Assembly (NCBI RefSeq): GCF_004364245.1
Contig: NZ_SOAV01000001.1
Span: forward strand, 868,001 to 932,000
Source of the DNA: Streptomyces sp. BK208
GTDB taxonomy: Bacteria > Actinomycetota > Actinomycetes > Streptomycetales > Streptomycetaceae
DNA: 64,000 nucleotides
Direction: 5' to 3'
The stretch's first letter is position 1; every line of letters starts with the position of its first letter. Positions 35,065 through 44,037 of the stretch are shown here, one piece after another. The position numbers were made by a program, and so were the translations under genes. The notes under the pieces were generated by a model. The model ran no database searches and had not been told where the DNA came from. It was given only the letters and a program-made list of their open reading frames with translations.

Positions 35065-35640
35065 TCACAGCGGGAGCCCGTCCTGCGCGCTGCGCTCGAT
35101 GCGCCGTACGAGGTCGGCCGCCGTCGACTTGATCGTCGCCAGGCCCGCGGTCCCCCAGGTCCGGGGCCGCACGTCGGCGGCGGACACGGTGCCGAGCACC
35201 GTCCCCGTGCTGTCGATGAGCGGGGCGCCGAGGTAGGAGCGGATGCCGAACGTGTCGACCACGGGGTTGCCGGCGAAGCGGGGGTAGTCGCGCACGTCCT
35301 CGAGGACCAGCGCCTTGCGCCGGACCACTACGTGCGGGCAGAAGCCGTGGTCCCGTGGCTGGACCCGGCCGAAGTCGGGACCGGTGCCGTCCACCCGGGT
35401 CACCGGAGGCACGTCCGGCACCCGCAGGCCCGCGTAGAACTGCCCGCCCTCCACCAGGAAGTTGACCATCGCGTACGGCGCCTCGGCGAGGCCCGCGAGG
35501 TGCGTGGCGAAGGCGTCCAGGGCCGGGTCGGCCCGTTCCGCGAGGCCGAGCCGGCGCAGCCGCCGTACCCGCTCGGGGGCCTCCCGGTCCTCGGGGGTGA
35601 GCAGCAGACGTCCGGCCGGGCGGGGCGGGTCGTAGCTCAT
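35065..35640 (-). CDS. GAF-domain protein, last gene of the conservon
   Basis: The 191-residue protein is one GAF domain: APYAMVNFLVEGGQFYAGL, HGFCPHVVVRRKALVLEDV and IRSYLGAPLIDSTGTVLGTV. GAF domains bind small ligands or redox groups. ATG 35640 overlaps the GTPase stop (ATGA), so it belongs to the Cvn operon. Confidence 0.85.
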   Translation of the reverse strand: MSYDPPRPAGRLLLTPEDREAPERVRRLRRLGLAERADPALDAFATHLAGLAEAPYAMVNFLVEGGQFYAGLRVPDVPPVTRVDGTGPDFGRVQPRDHGFCPHVVVRRKALVLEDVRDYPRFAGNPVVDTFGIRSYLGAPLIDSTGTVLGTVSAADVRPRTWGTAGLATIKSTAADLVRRIERSAQDGLPL

Positions 35641-36266
35641 GGGCGGGCTCCGGCACCGAACCCCGAGGCGGGGGCCGGAGTGTGAGCGATGAGGTGGCGT
35701 ACCAGGGTGAGCAGCGTCTGTACGCCGGAACTGGAGATCCGGGCGTCGCAGCGCACGATCGGGATCCCGGGGTGGAGGTCCATGGCCGCGCGCACCTCCT
35801 CGGGGTCGTAGCGGTGGGAGCCGTCGAACTCGTTGATCGCGACGACGAAGCCCAGACCGCGCTCCTCGAAGAAGTCGACGGCGGCGAAGGACTCCTCCAG
35901 CCGGCGGGTGTCGGCGATGATCACTGCCCCGAGCGCGCCTTCGCAGAGCTCGTCCCACATGAACCAGAAGCGTTCCTGTCCCGGCGTCCCGAACAGGTAC
36001 AGGACGTGTTCGGGGTCGAGGGTGAGGCGGCCGAAGTCCATGGCCACGGTCGTCTCGAGTTTGTTCTCGATTCCGTCGAGGTTGTCGGTCGCGGCGCTGA
36101 CCGTGGTGAGCAGTTCCTCCGTGCTCAGCGGCGCGATCTCGCTGACCGCGCCGACGAAGGTCGTCTTGCCGACGCCGAACCCGCCCGCCACGAGGATCTT
36201 CAGGGCGGTGGGGAACGGGTCGGCGCCTTCGCCGTGTGCGTAGTCAGAGCTGTCGTCGTAGTCCAT
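35637..36266 (-). CDS. cvnD: Conservon Ras-like GTPase (CvnD)
   Basis: The 209-residue protein has P-loop GGFGVGKTT, switch region TTVAMDFGRL, FGTPGQERFWFMWDEL and INEFDG in place of NKxD. All are typical of CvnD GTPases of actinomycete conservons. With the Roadblock, DUF742 and kinase-like partners it forms a membrane-associated switch resembling eukaryotic G-protein modules. It overlaps the DUF742 gene by 23 bp. Confidence 0.92.
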   Translation of the reverse strand: MDYDDSSDYAHGEGADPFPTALKILVAGGFGVGKTTFVGAVSEIAPLSTEELLTTVSAATDNLDGIENKLETTVAMDFGRLTLDPEHVLYLFGTPGQERFWFMWDELCEGALGAVIIADTRRLEESFAAVDFFEERGLGFVVAINEFDGSHRYDPEEVRAAMDLHPGIPIVRCDARISSSGVQTLLTLVRHLIAHTPAPASGFGAGARP

Positions 36267-36624
36267 CGAGCACTGCCTCCAGAAGGGCCCGGTCCGTGGG
36301 GTTGTGGTGGAACGCGGCGGGGGGTTTGGTGGTCAGCGCGCCGCAGTCGACGAGGTCCGAGAGCAGCACCTTGGTGACCGCCACCGGGAGCCGCAGGCGG
36401 GCGGCGAGCTCGGCGACCGGGAGGGGTGCCCGGCACAGGTCGAGTGCCTGGGTGTGCTCGGGTCCGAGGTAGCCGAGGGGGGTGGCCCCCGTGGCCATGA
36501 CCTGGGACATCAGGTCCAGCGCGACGGTGGGCCGGGTACGGCCGTTGCTGACGGTGAAGGGGCGCACCAGCCGTCCGGCCGCGTCGTCGAGCCAGGGCCC
36601 GTCGCCGGCCGCGGCCACCCTCAA
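36244..36624 (-). CDS. cvnC: DUF742 conservon protein (CvnC)
   Basis: The ~126-residue protein has WLDDAAGRLVRPFTVSNGRT, LGYLGPEHTQALDLC and a small winged-helix-like part with LPVAVTKVLLSDL. This is DUF742. The start is taken as TTG 36624, which overlaps the Roadblock stop (TTGA). An internal GTG six bases on is also possible. Confidence 0.85.
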   Translation of the reverse strand: MRVAAAGDGPWLDDAAGRLVRPFTVSNGRTRPTVALDLMSQVMATGATPLGYLGPEHTQALDLCRAPLPVAELAARLRLPVAVTKVLLSDLVDCGALTTKPPAAFHHNPTDRALLEAVLDGLRRQL

Positions 36625-37055
36625 GGCCTCATCGCCGGGGGTTCGACGGCGTACTGCCGGGGCGCGGTGACCAGGTAGGGGCGGACGCTCTTGACCAGCA
36701 TCGCCATCTCGTAGCCGAGCACGGCCGCGTCGGCCTCGCGGCCGGCCAGTACGGCGAGGCAGGTGCCGGAGCCCGCGGTGGTCACGAAGAGCAGGGTCGT
36801 GTCGAGTTCGACGACGACCTGCCGTACGTCTCCGCCGTCGCCGAAGCGGACGCCGGCGCTGCGGCCGAGGGAGTACAGGCCGGAGGCCAGGGCCGCCATG
36901 TGGTCGGCGCTGTCGGCGTCTAGGCCGTGGACGGACTTCACCAGTCCGTCGGCGGACAGCAGCACGGCGCTGCTGGTGTGCGGCACACGCTGGACGAGGC
37001 CGCTCATCAGCCAGTCGAGGTCGGACACTTGGCCGGTCGGGGCGTCGCTCGCCAT
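36621..37055 (-). CDS. cvnB: Roadblock/LC7 conservon protein (CvnB)
   Basis: The 144-residue protein is a Roadblock/LC7 domain: LDWLMSGLVQRVPHTSSAVL, SADGLVKSVHGLD and DTTLLFVTTAGSGTCLAVL. These proteins regulate the partner GTPase. ATG 37055 has an AAGGAG site. An alternative ATG at 37175 would overlap the kinase stop (ATGA) and add a 40-residue Pro/Thr-rich N-terminus encoded by tandem repeats. I prefer the shorter form. Confidence 0.88.
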   Translation of the reverse strand: MASDAPTGQVSDLDWLMSGLVQRVPHTSSAVLLSADGLVKSVHGLDADSADHMAALASGLYSLGRSAGVRFGDGGDVRQVVVELDTTLLFVTTAGSGTCLAVLAGREADAAVLGYEMAMLVKSVRPYLVTAPRQYAVEPPAMRP

Positions 37056-37135
37056 GGTGGATCGACTCCTTGGGGTACGAAGGTCTGCGGGAGCGCTGGT
37101 CGTGCGGGTGGGGGTGGTCGTGGAGGCGGGGCTCG

Positions 37136-37175
37136 ACATGGGGGTGGGGGCGGTCGTGGGGGTGGGGGCGGTCAT
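37136..37175. repeat. Short G-rich tandem repeat between cvnA and cvnB
   Basis: Two near-identical 18-20-bp units, built from GGGGGTGGGGGCGGTC, stand side by side, with degenerate copies further on. They would encode Pro/Thr-rich sequence if cvnB began at 37175. Confidence 0.6.
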
Positions 37176-38995
37176 TCGGCGGGCGCACCCGGTTCGGCAC
37201 GGGTGGGTGCGAGGGGCGCCGGTTCCGTGTGCTGGGCCTCCGCGAGGCCGATGCCGCGCTGGAAGGCCGCCATCAGACCCGGGTCGTGGCCGGTGTACTG
37301 CTCGGGTTCCTGGCGGGGCGCGGGGCCGCCGCGCAACTGGGGCGCGAGGTGCTCCTGGGCGCGACGGCGCGGCAGCCGGGGCTTGCCCATGGTGCCGCGC
37401 ACCGCTCCGTGCCGCGGGACGGGCGGGGTGGACGCGTGTCCGGCGAGGACGTCCCGGCCGTCGGACCGCACCCCGGGCACGGCGGCGGCCGGGGTGGGGC
37501 GGTTCCGGTGCGTGCCGCGCACGGGCAGCGGAACGGGTTCGCCGTCGGCCCCGCCCCCCTGACCCGGCTCGGTCACCGCGGGAGCGGGCACTGGAGCAGG
37601 GGCGGAAGCGGGTGCGACGGGCATCGGCACCGCGGACGCGGTCGGCACGGCCCGCACGGACGGGTCGGGGACCGTCTCCGGCACCGCGGCGACCGCGGCC
37701 CGCGCCTGCTGCGGGAGCGGCGCCGCGGGCAACGGCTCGGTCCCGGCGACGTGCCCCGGCCTGACGGCACCCCCTGGCAGGGCTCCCTGCTCCGCGCCCA
37801 ACAGCGCCTGCGGCACGACCAGTACGGCCTGGACGCCGCCGTAGATGTTGGACTGCAACCGCACGGTGATCCCGTGCCGCTTGGCGAGCTGGGAGACGAC
37901 GTACAGCCCGATGCGCCCGTCCGCGAGCAGGCGGGCGACGTTGACCTGGTCGGGGTCGGCGAGCAGGGCGTTCATGCGTTCCTGTTCACCGACGGGCATG
38001 CCGAGCCCGCGGTCCTCCACCTCGACGGCGAGCCCCGAGGTGACGAGGCTGGCGCGCATCAGCACCTGGGTCTGCGGGGCGGAGAACAGGGTGGCGTTCT
38101 CGACGAGTTCGGCCAGCAGGTGGATCACGTCGGCCACGGCGTGGCCGCGCAGTGTGCCGTCGACCGGCGGTACCAGCCGGACCCGCGAATACTGTTCGAC
38201 CTCGGCGATGGCCGAGCGCAGCACCTCGGTCATGTCGACGGGATTGCTCCACTGGCGGCGGGAGACGGCACCGCCGAGCACGGCGAGGTTCTCGGCGTGG
38301 CGGCGGATACGGGTGGCGAGGTGGTCGACGTGGAAGAGGCCCTTGAGGAGGTCGGGGTCCTCGATCTCGTTCTCCAGCTCGTCCAGGATGGAGATCTCCC
38401 GGTGCACGAGGGACTGCAGGCGCCGGGCGAGGTTGACGAAGACCTCCAGCTTCTGTTCACTGCCGGCCTGGCTGGAGAGCTGGGCCGCCCTGACCACGGC
38501 GGTGACGGCACCGTCGTGGGCGCGGGAGAGGTCGGCGGCGAGCAGCTCGAAGTCGTCGGCGTCGTCCGGCGGTCCGCCGCGCGGCTTGCGCGGGGCGGGG
38601 GACTCGCCGCGGCGCAACGCCTCGACGACGGCACGCAGATCGCCCTCCTGGCGCGCGGTGCTGCGGCGCAGCGCGCCGACGCGGTCGTGCACGGTCCGGG
38701 CGGCGCGGTCGGCGGCGACGGCGGCGATCACCACGGCCGCGACGGTGACCGAGACGGCCCCGGCGAGCACGCCCCACAGGACGGGCCCGGGCCGGACGCC
38801 GGTGGACCGGACGGTGACCAGAACGACCGCGCAGGCGCTGAGGGCGACCGCGACCGGCGGCAGCACCGCGAGCCTGACGAGCTGGGACCGTATGTGGGTC
38901 TCGGGCAGTGCGGCGGTGGTACGTGGGGCCGGCCGGCCGTGCCGCCCGCCCTCGCGGCGGTCTGCTCGCGCGGCCGGGGCGCGGAGGTGAGACAT
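37172..38995 (-). CDS. cvnA: Conservon sensor-kinase-like protein (CvnA)
   Basis: The 607-residue membrane protein has two N-terminal membrane segments at about 38-62 and 72-96. A helical region follows, then a HATPase domain with LLAELVENATLFS (N box), VEDRGLGM (G1) and ADGRIGLYVVSQLAKRHG (G2). The C-terminal ~190 residues are Pro/Ala/Val-rich and probably disordered. Conservon kinases usually lack a normal phospho-acceptor module and act with the Roadblock protein and GTPase encoded next to them. It opens the operon A-B-C-D-GAF. Confidence 0.9.
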   Translation of the reverse strand: MSHLRAPAARADRREGGRHGRPAPRTTAALPETHIRSQLVRLAVLPPVAVALSACAVVLVTVRSTGVRPGPVLWGVLAGAVSVTVAAVVIAAVAADRAARTVHDRVGALRRSTARQEGDLRAVVEALRRGESPAPRKPRGGPPDDADDFELLAADLSRAHDGAVTAVVRAAQLSSQAGSEQKLEVFVNLARRLQSLVHREISILDELENEIEDPDLLKGLFHVDHLATRIRRHAENLAVLGGAVSRRQWSNPVDMTEVLRSAIAEVEQYSRVRLVPPVDGTLRGHAVADVIHLLAELVENATLFSAPQTQVLMRASLVTSGLAVEVEDRGLGMPVGEQERMNALLADPDQVNVARLLADGRIGLYVVSQLAKRHGITVRLQSNIYGGVQAVLVVPQALLGAEQGALPGGAVRPGHVAGTEPLPAAPLPQQARAAVAAVPETVPDPSVRAVPTASAVPMPVAPASAPAPVPAPAVTEPGQGGGADGEPVPLPVRGTHRNRPTPAAAVPGVRSDGRDVLAGHASTPPVPRHGAVRGTMGKPRLPRRRAQEHLAPQLRGGPAPRQEPEQYTGHDPGLMAAFQRGIGLAEAQHTEPAPLAPTRAEPGAPAE

Positions 38996-39288
38996 CGGTG
39001 TCCTCGTACTGGTCCGTGTACTGGTCCGTCGGCCCTACGTCGCCCGACGGACACTGACAGTAGTCGCCTGGCCCTCATGTGCGGTGGGCAGTTGCCAAAG
39101 TCCCTCGGGCAACGTCCCGCTCTGGTATGAGGCCTCGTACGACAGACCGATAAGTCGGATACCCAAGCGTTCCGCCTCGGCGGAAACTGGTCGGACTCGA
39201 TCAGAAAGAGTCACTGTCGGTGACCGAAACCGAAACCGAAACCGTGACCGGGGCCCTTCAGTCCCTCGCCTCCGCCGCGGACCGGGCC

Positions 39289-39610
39289 CCTCGCGCGATC
39301 CGGGATCCACTCGACCACCGCCGAGTACGACGCCCGCGAGGGCAAGGTGCACGACGCCCTGGCCGGCGCCCGGACCGACTGGCTCGCGCACGTGGAGCGC
39401 ACCGCCGTCGAGGCCCGGCAGGCCGGCGAGATCGCGGAGGGGACGGACGTCTCCCAACTCGCCTTCGAGCTGGTCGCGTTCCTGGAGATGGCGAACGCCG
39501 AGTCGATGTTGCACAACGAGTTCACCAGTTACGACAAGGCGGCCCGGGCCGTCCTGGGCCGGCTGCGGGCCGTGACCACCGACGCGTCGTCGCTGCCCGA
39601 CAGCCCCTGA
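39289..39610 (+). pseudogene. C-terminal remnant of a TetR-family regulator
   Basis: The frame reads EYDAREGKVHDALAGARTDW and on through IAEGTDVSQLAFELVAFLE to a stop at 39610. This is the ligand-binding half of a TetR_C-type regulator. No helix-turn-helix precedes it; the upstream bases hold a small ACCGAA repeat instead. A GTG at 39347 could give 87 residues, but without a DNA-binding domain. Confidence 0.65.
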
Positions 39611-39722
39611 GGCCTTCCCCGTCCCCCGAGCCGCCTCACGGGGCGCCGTCGGAACGCCCCCGACCGGCCCCGGAACGACCGGATACAGTGCGCGGGACAG
39701 CAGCACAGTCGGGGAGGGAAGC

Positions 39723-40943
39723 GTGACCGACACCAGCGACACCCGGCCGGCCGAGGGCGGAGCGCGAGCACCGCGGCAGAGCCGACTGCACCGCCTGATG
39801 CGCTACATCCCCCTCACAGCTCCCGTGCTCCTGTGGGCCGTGCCCTGTTGGGTCCTCCTGCACAGCGGCCAGCACTGGCCGCTGCCCGTCACGTCGGCCG
39901 GCACCGCCCTGTTCGCCCTCGGTCTCGTCGGCATGCCGCTCGCGATGGTGCGCGGTCACGGACGGCGCGGGCAGGACCGGGCGGCGATCATCGGCGACAC
40001 CCTGCTGGGGTGCAGTTGGGTCCTGTTCACCTGGTCCGTGGTGCTCGGTCTCCTCTTGCGGCTCGCCCTGACCGCGGCCGGCGTCGGGGAGAGCCAGGAC
40101 CGTGCCCGGATCGTCACCTGGGCCGTCCTCGGCGTGTCCGCCGTACTGCTCGTCCGGGGCTACGCCGAAGCCCGGCGCGTGCCACGCGTGCGCCGACTCG
40201 ACGTGCCACTCCCCCGGCTGGGCCCCGGGCTGGACGGCACCCGAGTCGTCCTCGTCACGGACACCCACTACGGCCCGCTCGACCGCGCCCGCTGGTCGGC
40301 TCGCGTGTGCGAGACGGTGAACGCCCTGGAGGCCGACCTGGTCTGCCACGCCGGCGACATCGCGGACGGCACGGCCGAGCAGCGCCGCACCCAGGCCGCC
40401 CCGCTCGGTACCGTGCGGGCCACCCGGGCCCGGGTCTACGTCACCGGCAACCACGAGTACTACAGCGAGGCCCAGGGCTGGGTCGACCTGATGGACGAGC
40501 TGGGCTGGGAGCCGCTGCGCAACCGGCACCTGCTGCTCGAACGCGGTGGCGACACCCTCGTGGTGGCCGGCGTGGACGACGTCACCGCCGAATCCTCCGG
40601 CCTGCCGGGCCACCGCGCGCACCTCGCCGGAGCCCTGAGCGGCGCCGACCCCGACCTGCCCGTCCTGCTCCTGGCGCACCAGCCCAAGTTCGTCGACCGG
40701 GCAGCCGCCGCCGGCGTCGACCTCCAGCTCTCCGGCCACACCCACGGCGGCCAGATCTGGCCCTTCCACCACCTGGTCCGCCTCGACCAGCCCGCCCTGG
40801 CGGGCCTCAGCCGGCACGGCGCCCGCACTCTCCTCTACACCAGCCGCGGCACCGGCTTCTGGGGCCCGCCGTTCCGCGTCTTCGCCCCCAGCGAGATCAC
40901 CCTGCTGATCCTGCGCTCCCCGCACCCGGCCACCGCGCCGTAA
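39723..40943 (+). CDS. Membrane-anchored metallophosphoesterase (YkuE/YaeI-like)
   Basis: The 406-residue protein has about four N-terminal membrane segments (residues 28-150). The phosphoesterase domain that follows has all metal motifs: VTDTHYG, HAGDIADG, TGNHEYY and LSGHTHGGQIWP. Members cleave phosphoesters such as lipid A or UDP-sugar-type substrates; the actual substrate is unknown. GTG 39723 lies after a GGGAGGG site. Confidence 0.88.
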   Translation: MTDTSDTRPAEGGARAPRQSRLHRLMRYIPLTAPVLLWAVPCWVLLHSGQHWPLPVTSAGTALFALGLVGMPLAMVRGHGRRGQDRAAIIGDTLLGCSWVLFTWSVVLGLLLRLALTAAGVGESQDRARIVTWAVLGVSAVLLVRGYAEARRVPRVRRLDVPLPRLGPGLDGTRVVLVTDTHYGPLDRARWSARVCETVNALEADLVCHAGDIADGTAEQRRTQAAPLGTVRATRARVYVTGNHEYYSEAQGWVDLMDELGWEPLRNRHLLLERGGDTLVVAGVDDVTAESSGLPGHRAHLAGALSGADPDLPVLLLAHQPKFVDRAAAAGVDLQLSGHTHGGQIWPFHHLVRLDQPALAGLSRHGARTLLYTSRGTGFWGPPFRVFAPSEITLLILRSPHPATAP

Positions 40944-41009
40944 CGCCGAGCGGGCCGGCCCACTCGGGACGGTGTCCCGGCCCTCCCACCGCGCTCGCCC
41001 CGACCGACG

Positions 41010-42203
41010 TCATCGCCCGCCCGCGAGGTCGAGGTCCCCCTTGCTCGTCCCGGCCACGCCTTCGACGAGCCGCGGACGCCGCCAAGGATGCGCGATCGGC
41101 GACGACACCGCCCGCCACCACGCCTCCGCCGGCAGCTCCCCCGCCGGTTCGAAGGGCTCGCCCGGCTGCGGGAAGGCCACCGCCTGCCCGGCCTCCGCGG
41201 CCGCGTCCTTCGTCCACTCCCCCGGCTCGGCCCAGGCGTGCGGCGCCAGGTTGAACGTGCCCCAGTGGATCGGCAGCAGGGCGCCGTGCGGCGCGCCGCC
41301 CTGGAGGTCGAGGTGGGCGCGGACGCCCTCCTCGGGGGTCATGTGGATGTCCGGCCAGAACTCGGCGTACGCCCCGAGCTGGATCATCGTGGCGTCGAAC
41401 GGGCCGTGCGCGGCGCCGATCTCGCGGAAACCGTCGAAGTAGCCGGTGTCACCGCTGTGGAAGACGCGGTGTTCCTCGCCGGCGACGACCCAGGACGCCC
41501 AGAGGGTGTGCTGGGTGTTGCGCAGCCCGCGTCCGCAGAAGTGGCGGGCCGGGGTGGCGGTGAGGGTGAGACCGCCGACGCGGGTCGACTCGTGCCAGTC
41601 CAGCTCGCGCAGCCGGCCGGCGGGCACGCCCCAGTGTTCGAGGTGGGCGCCGACGCCCAGCGGCACGGCGAACACGGTGTCCGTGCCGGCCAGTGCCTTG
41701 ATCGTGGGCATGTCCAGGTGGTCGTAGTGGTCGTGGGAGATGACGACGACGTCGACGGGCCCGAGGGCGGCCAGGGGCAGCGGGACCGGGTGCAGGCGCC
41801 TGGGACCGGCGAAGGGGAACGGGGAGCAGCGCTCGCCCCACACGGGGTCGAAGAGCACCCGCTGCCCGTCGATCTCGGCGAGCACGCTGGAGTGGCCCAT
41901 CCAGGTCAGCCGGAGCCCGGTGGCCGGCGGCCGGGCGAGGTCGGCGAGGGTGGTGGCGTGCACCGGGATCGAACCCTGCGGGGCCCGGCGCCGACGCGCC
42001 TCCTTGTCGAAGTAGATCTTGGCGAATCCGGCGGCCGAGCCGGAGGGCCGGATCCTGGCGGTACCGCCGGGGTTCTGGAAGACGCCGTCGCGGAAGTTCG
42101 GCGATCTGCGGATGCGCGCCATGCGCTCGCCGTCCGGGTCCACGCCGAAGGCGGCGGGCCGCGGCACGCTGAACCCGGGACTCGGGGAACGGAAAGCGGC
42201 CAC
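41010..42203 (-). CDS. MBL-fold metallohydrolase (NAPE-PLD-like)
   Basis: The 397-residue protein has the metallo-beta-lactamase signatures WMGHSSVLAEIDG, VVISHDHYDHLD, ATPARHFCGRG, FHSGDTGYFDGF and LPIHWGTF. These place it with the NAPE-hydrolysing phospholipase D-like/UlaG-like group. GTG 42203 follows GGAGGT. A TetR regulator is divergently encoded 145 bp away and probably controls it. Confidence 0.86.
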   Translation of the reverse strand: MAAFRSPSPGFSVPRPAAFGVDPDGERMARIRRSPNFRDGVFQNPGGTARIRPSGSAAGFAKIYFDKEARRRRAPQGSIPVHATTLADLARPPATGLRLTWMGHSSVLAEIDGQRVLFDPVWGERCSPFPFAGPRRLHPVPLPLAALGPVDVVVISHDHYDHLDMPTIKALAGTDTVFAVPLGVGAHLEHWGVPAGRLRELDWHESTRVGGLTLTATPARHFCGRGLRNTQHTLWASWVVAGEEHRVFHSGDTGYFDGFREIGAAHGPFDATMIQLGAYAEFWPDIHMTPEEGVRAHLDLQGGAPHGALLPIHWGTFNLAPHAWAEPGEWTKDAAAEAGQAVAFPQPGEPFEPAGELPAEAWWRAVSSPIAHPWRRPRLVEGVAGTSKGDLDLAGGR

Positions 42204-42348
42204 GGTACCTCCAGGTGGGGTGGTGCGGGTTCTCATGACGGGCGACCCGTCCTACGTCAGCTCGAACGACGGACGTCACACCCGTGTTCCCGGCCCGGCC
42301 AGGACCGGACCACGAGGGCGTCGCCGCACTCCGGAGGGCCTGTATAGG

Positions 42349-43002
42349 GTGACGGGCGTGGGGAGAGTCCGGTTGAGCGTGGCGGAGCGGCGCGAGGAGC
42401 TGTTGCGCGCGGCCATCGAGCAGATTTCGGCGCGGGGCGTGGCGGCGTTGCGGATCGCCGACGTGGCCGCCGCGCTCGGGGTCAGCAACGCCCTGGTGCT
42501 CTACCACTTCTCCACGAAGGAGCGGCTGGTCGCCGCCGCGTTCACCCATGCCGCCGAGGCCGACCTCGCCCATCTGCACCGGCTGCTGGCCCGTCGTACG
42601 TCGCCGCTGCGCCGCCTGCGGGCGGCCGTGCGGTGGTACGCGCCCACCGGTCAGGCCAAGGGCTGGCGGCTGTGGATCGAGGGCTGGGCGGCGGCGCCGC
42701 GCGAACCCGCGCTGCGGGAGGTCACGCGCGAGCTGGACCGCCAGTGGAAGGCGGCGATCTCCGCGGTCATCGCCGAGGGCGTCGCCGCCGGCGAGTTCTC
42801 CTGCCCCGAGCCGGACGCCGCCGCCCTGCGCCTGACGGCGCTGCTGGACGGGCTTGCCGTCCAGCTCACGTCGTACACGGGCACGGTGTCGCGGGCCCGG
42901 GCGCAGGAGTGGGTGGACGAGGCGCTGGCCCGGGAGCTGGGCCTGGAGCGGGCGGTCCCGGCCTCCACGCGGCGTCAGGGGGCGCCGAGCGGACACCGGT
43001 GA
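42349..43002 (+). CDS. TetR-family transcriptional regulator
   Basis: The 217-residue protein has a TetR helix-turn-helix near residues 20-60 (IADVAAALGVSNALVLYHFSTKERLV) seen as the usual spacing of conserved residues, and a helical ligand-binding domain with WRLWIEGWAAA and LTALLDGLAVQLTSY. GTG 42349 is 10 bp from GGAGGG; GTG 42358 is an alternative. Its divergent neighbour, the MBL-fold hydrolase, is the likely target. Confidence 0.85.
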   Translation: MTGVGRVRLSVAERREELLRAAIEQISARGVAALRIADVAAALGVSNALVLYHFSTKERLVAAAFTHAAEADLAHLHRLLARRTSPLRRLRAAVRWYAPTGQAKGWRLWIEGWAAAPREPALREVTRELDRQWKAAISAVIAEGVAAGEFSCPEPDAAALRLTALLDGLAVQLTSYTGTVSRARAQEWVDEALARELGLERAVPASTRRQGAPSGHR

Positions 43003-43050
43003 CCCGGTCCGCCCCGCCTCGGACCGGCCTCAGGCCGCCTCGGCCAGGTC

Positions 43051-43869
43051 TCAGGCCACCGAGGCGAGCCACGTCTTGATGTCGTGCGGCGACAGCGTTC
43101 CCTTGGCCGTCACGTGGTCGCCCGACGACTCGCCGCGCAGCCGGCGGCCGATCCACGGCACCAGGTACTCGCGCGCCCACTGCACGTCGTCGCGCCGCAC
43201 GTTCAGCGTGCCGCGGGGCGGCAGCGGCGGCCAGGGCTGGTCCGGGTCGGCCGGAACGGGCAGGCCGAGCGCCTGGCCCGCGCGCAGCGCCACCCGGGTG
43301 TGGCCCTCCGGCGACAGGTGCAGCCGGTCGGCGTCCCACGCCCTGCGGTCCTGGACGCTGCGCAGCGACCACAGGTCGAGCACCGGGCATCCGTAGCGGT
43401 CGGCGATGGCGCGGACGTGTCCGTTGTACGTGGCGATCTTGCCGCGCAGATGCTTGAGGACGGGCACCCCGCGGGTGTCGAACCCGGTGGTCACCAGGAC
43501 GCGGCCGGCCGCGGCGGTCAGCGCGGCCACCGCCAGTTCGAACCGCTCGGCGACCTCGTCGGGGTCGGTGCCGGGCCGGATGATGTCGTTGCCGCCCGCC
43601 GCGAACGAGACCAGGTCCGGCGCGAGGGCCACGACCTGCGGGACCTGTTCGGCCACGATCTGGTCGAGGAGCCTGCCGCGCACGGCGAGGTTCGTGTACG
43701 TGAAGCCGCCCTCGGGGCGCCGGTCCGCGAGCAGCACGGCGAGTCGGTCGGCCCAGCCGACGAACGCCCCGTCGGGACCGGGGTCGCCGACGCCCTCGGT
43801 GAAGCTGTCCCCCACCGCCACGTACGACCCGATCACTGCTCTGCTGTCACTCTTCGAATCGTCTGCCAC
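43051..43869 (-). CDS. SGNH/GDSL hydrolase
   Basis: The 272-residue protein has block I VAVGDSFTEGVGDPG with the nucleophile Ser, block III FAAGGNDIIRPG, and the catalytic Asp/His in DRLHLSPEGH. No signal peptide is seen, so it is cytosolic. It is an esterase or lipase of unknown substrate. It is transcribed away from the M23 peptidase terminator. Confidence 0.9.
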   Translation of the reverse strand: MADDSKSDSRAVIGSYVAVGDSFTEGVGDPGPDGAFVGWADRLAVLLADRRPEGGFTYTNLAVRGRLLDQIVAEQVPQVVALAPDLVSFAAGGNDIIRPGTDPDEVAERFELAVAALTAAAGRVLVTTGFDTRGVPVLKHLRGKIATYNGHVRAIADRYGCPVLDLWSLRSVQDRRAWDADRLHLSPEGHTRVALRAGQALGLPVPADPDQPWPPLPPRGTLNVRRDDVQWAREYLVPWIGRRLRGESSGDHVTAKGTLSPHDIKTWLASVA

Positions 43870-43975
43870 GTCGGCCCATGATTCACCTTGGAATGTGACC
43901 TACGCGACCGTAGGGCGGGGTTGACGGGCGGTGAGAAAGGCCACGCCTAAAGTGTTCGTCAATTCCGGAATACGC

Positions 43976-44011
43976 CGAAGGCCGGACCCGGGGATCTGGG
44001 TCCGGCCTTCG
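43976..44011 (-). terminator. Terminator hairpin after the M23 peptidase gene
   Basis: CGAAGGCCGGACCC pairs perfectly with GGGTCCGGCCTTCG (14 bp, 8-nt loop) just beyond the stop at 44038. Confidence 0.75.
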
Positions 44012-44037
44012 GGGCGCGGGGCGCGCGGAAGCGGTCG

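Noticed and set aside
39222..39246. ACCGAA repeat units before the TetR remnant, considered as an iteron or CRISPR-like repeat
   Set aside because: Only three direct 6-bp units without spacers or a replication gene; no CRISPR array or cas gene is present anywhere in the window.
43921..43954. TTGACG-N18-TAAAGT resembling a plus-strand promoter
   Set aside because: It points into the terminator and the 3' end of the convergent M23 gene, with no plus-strand gene to drive; probably chance.
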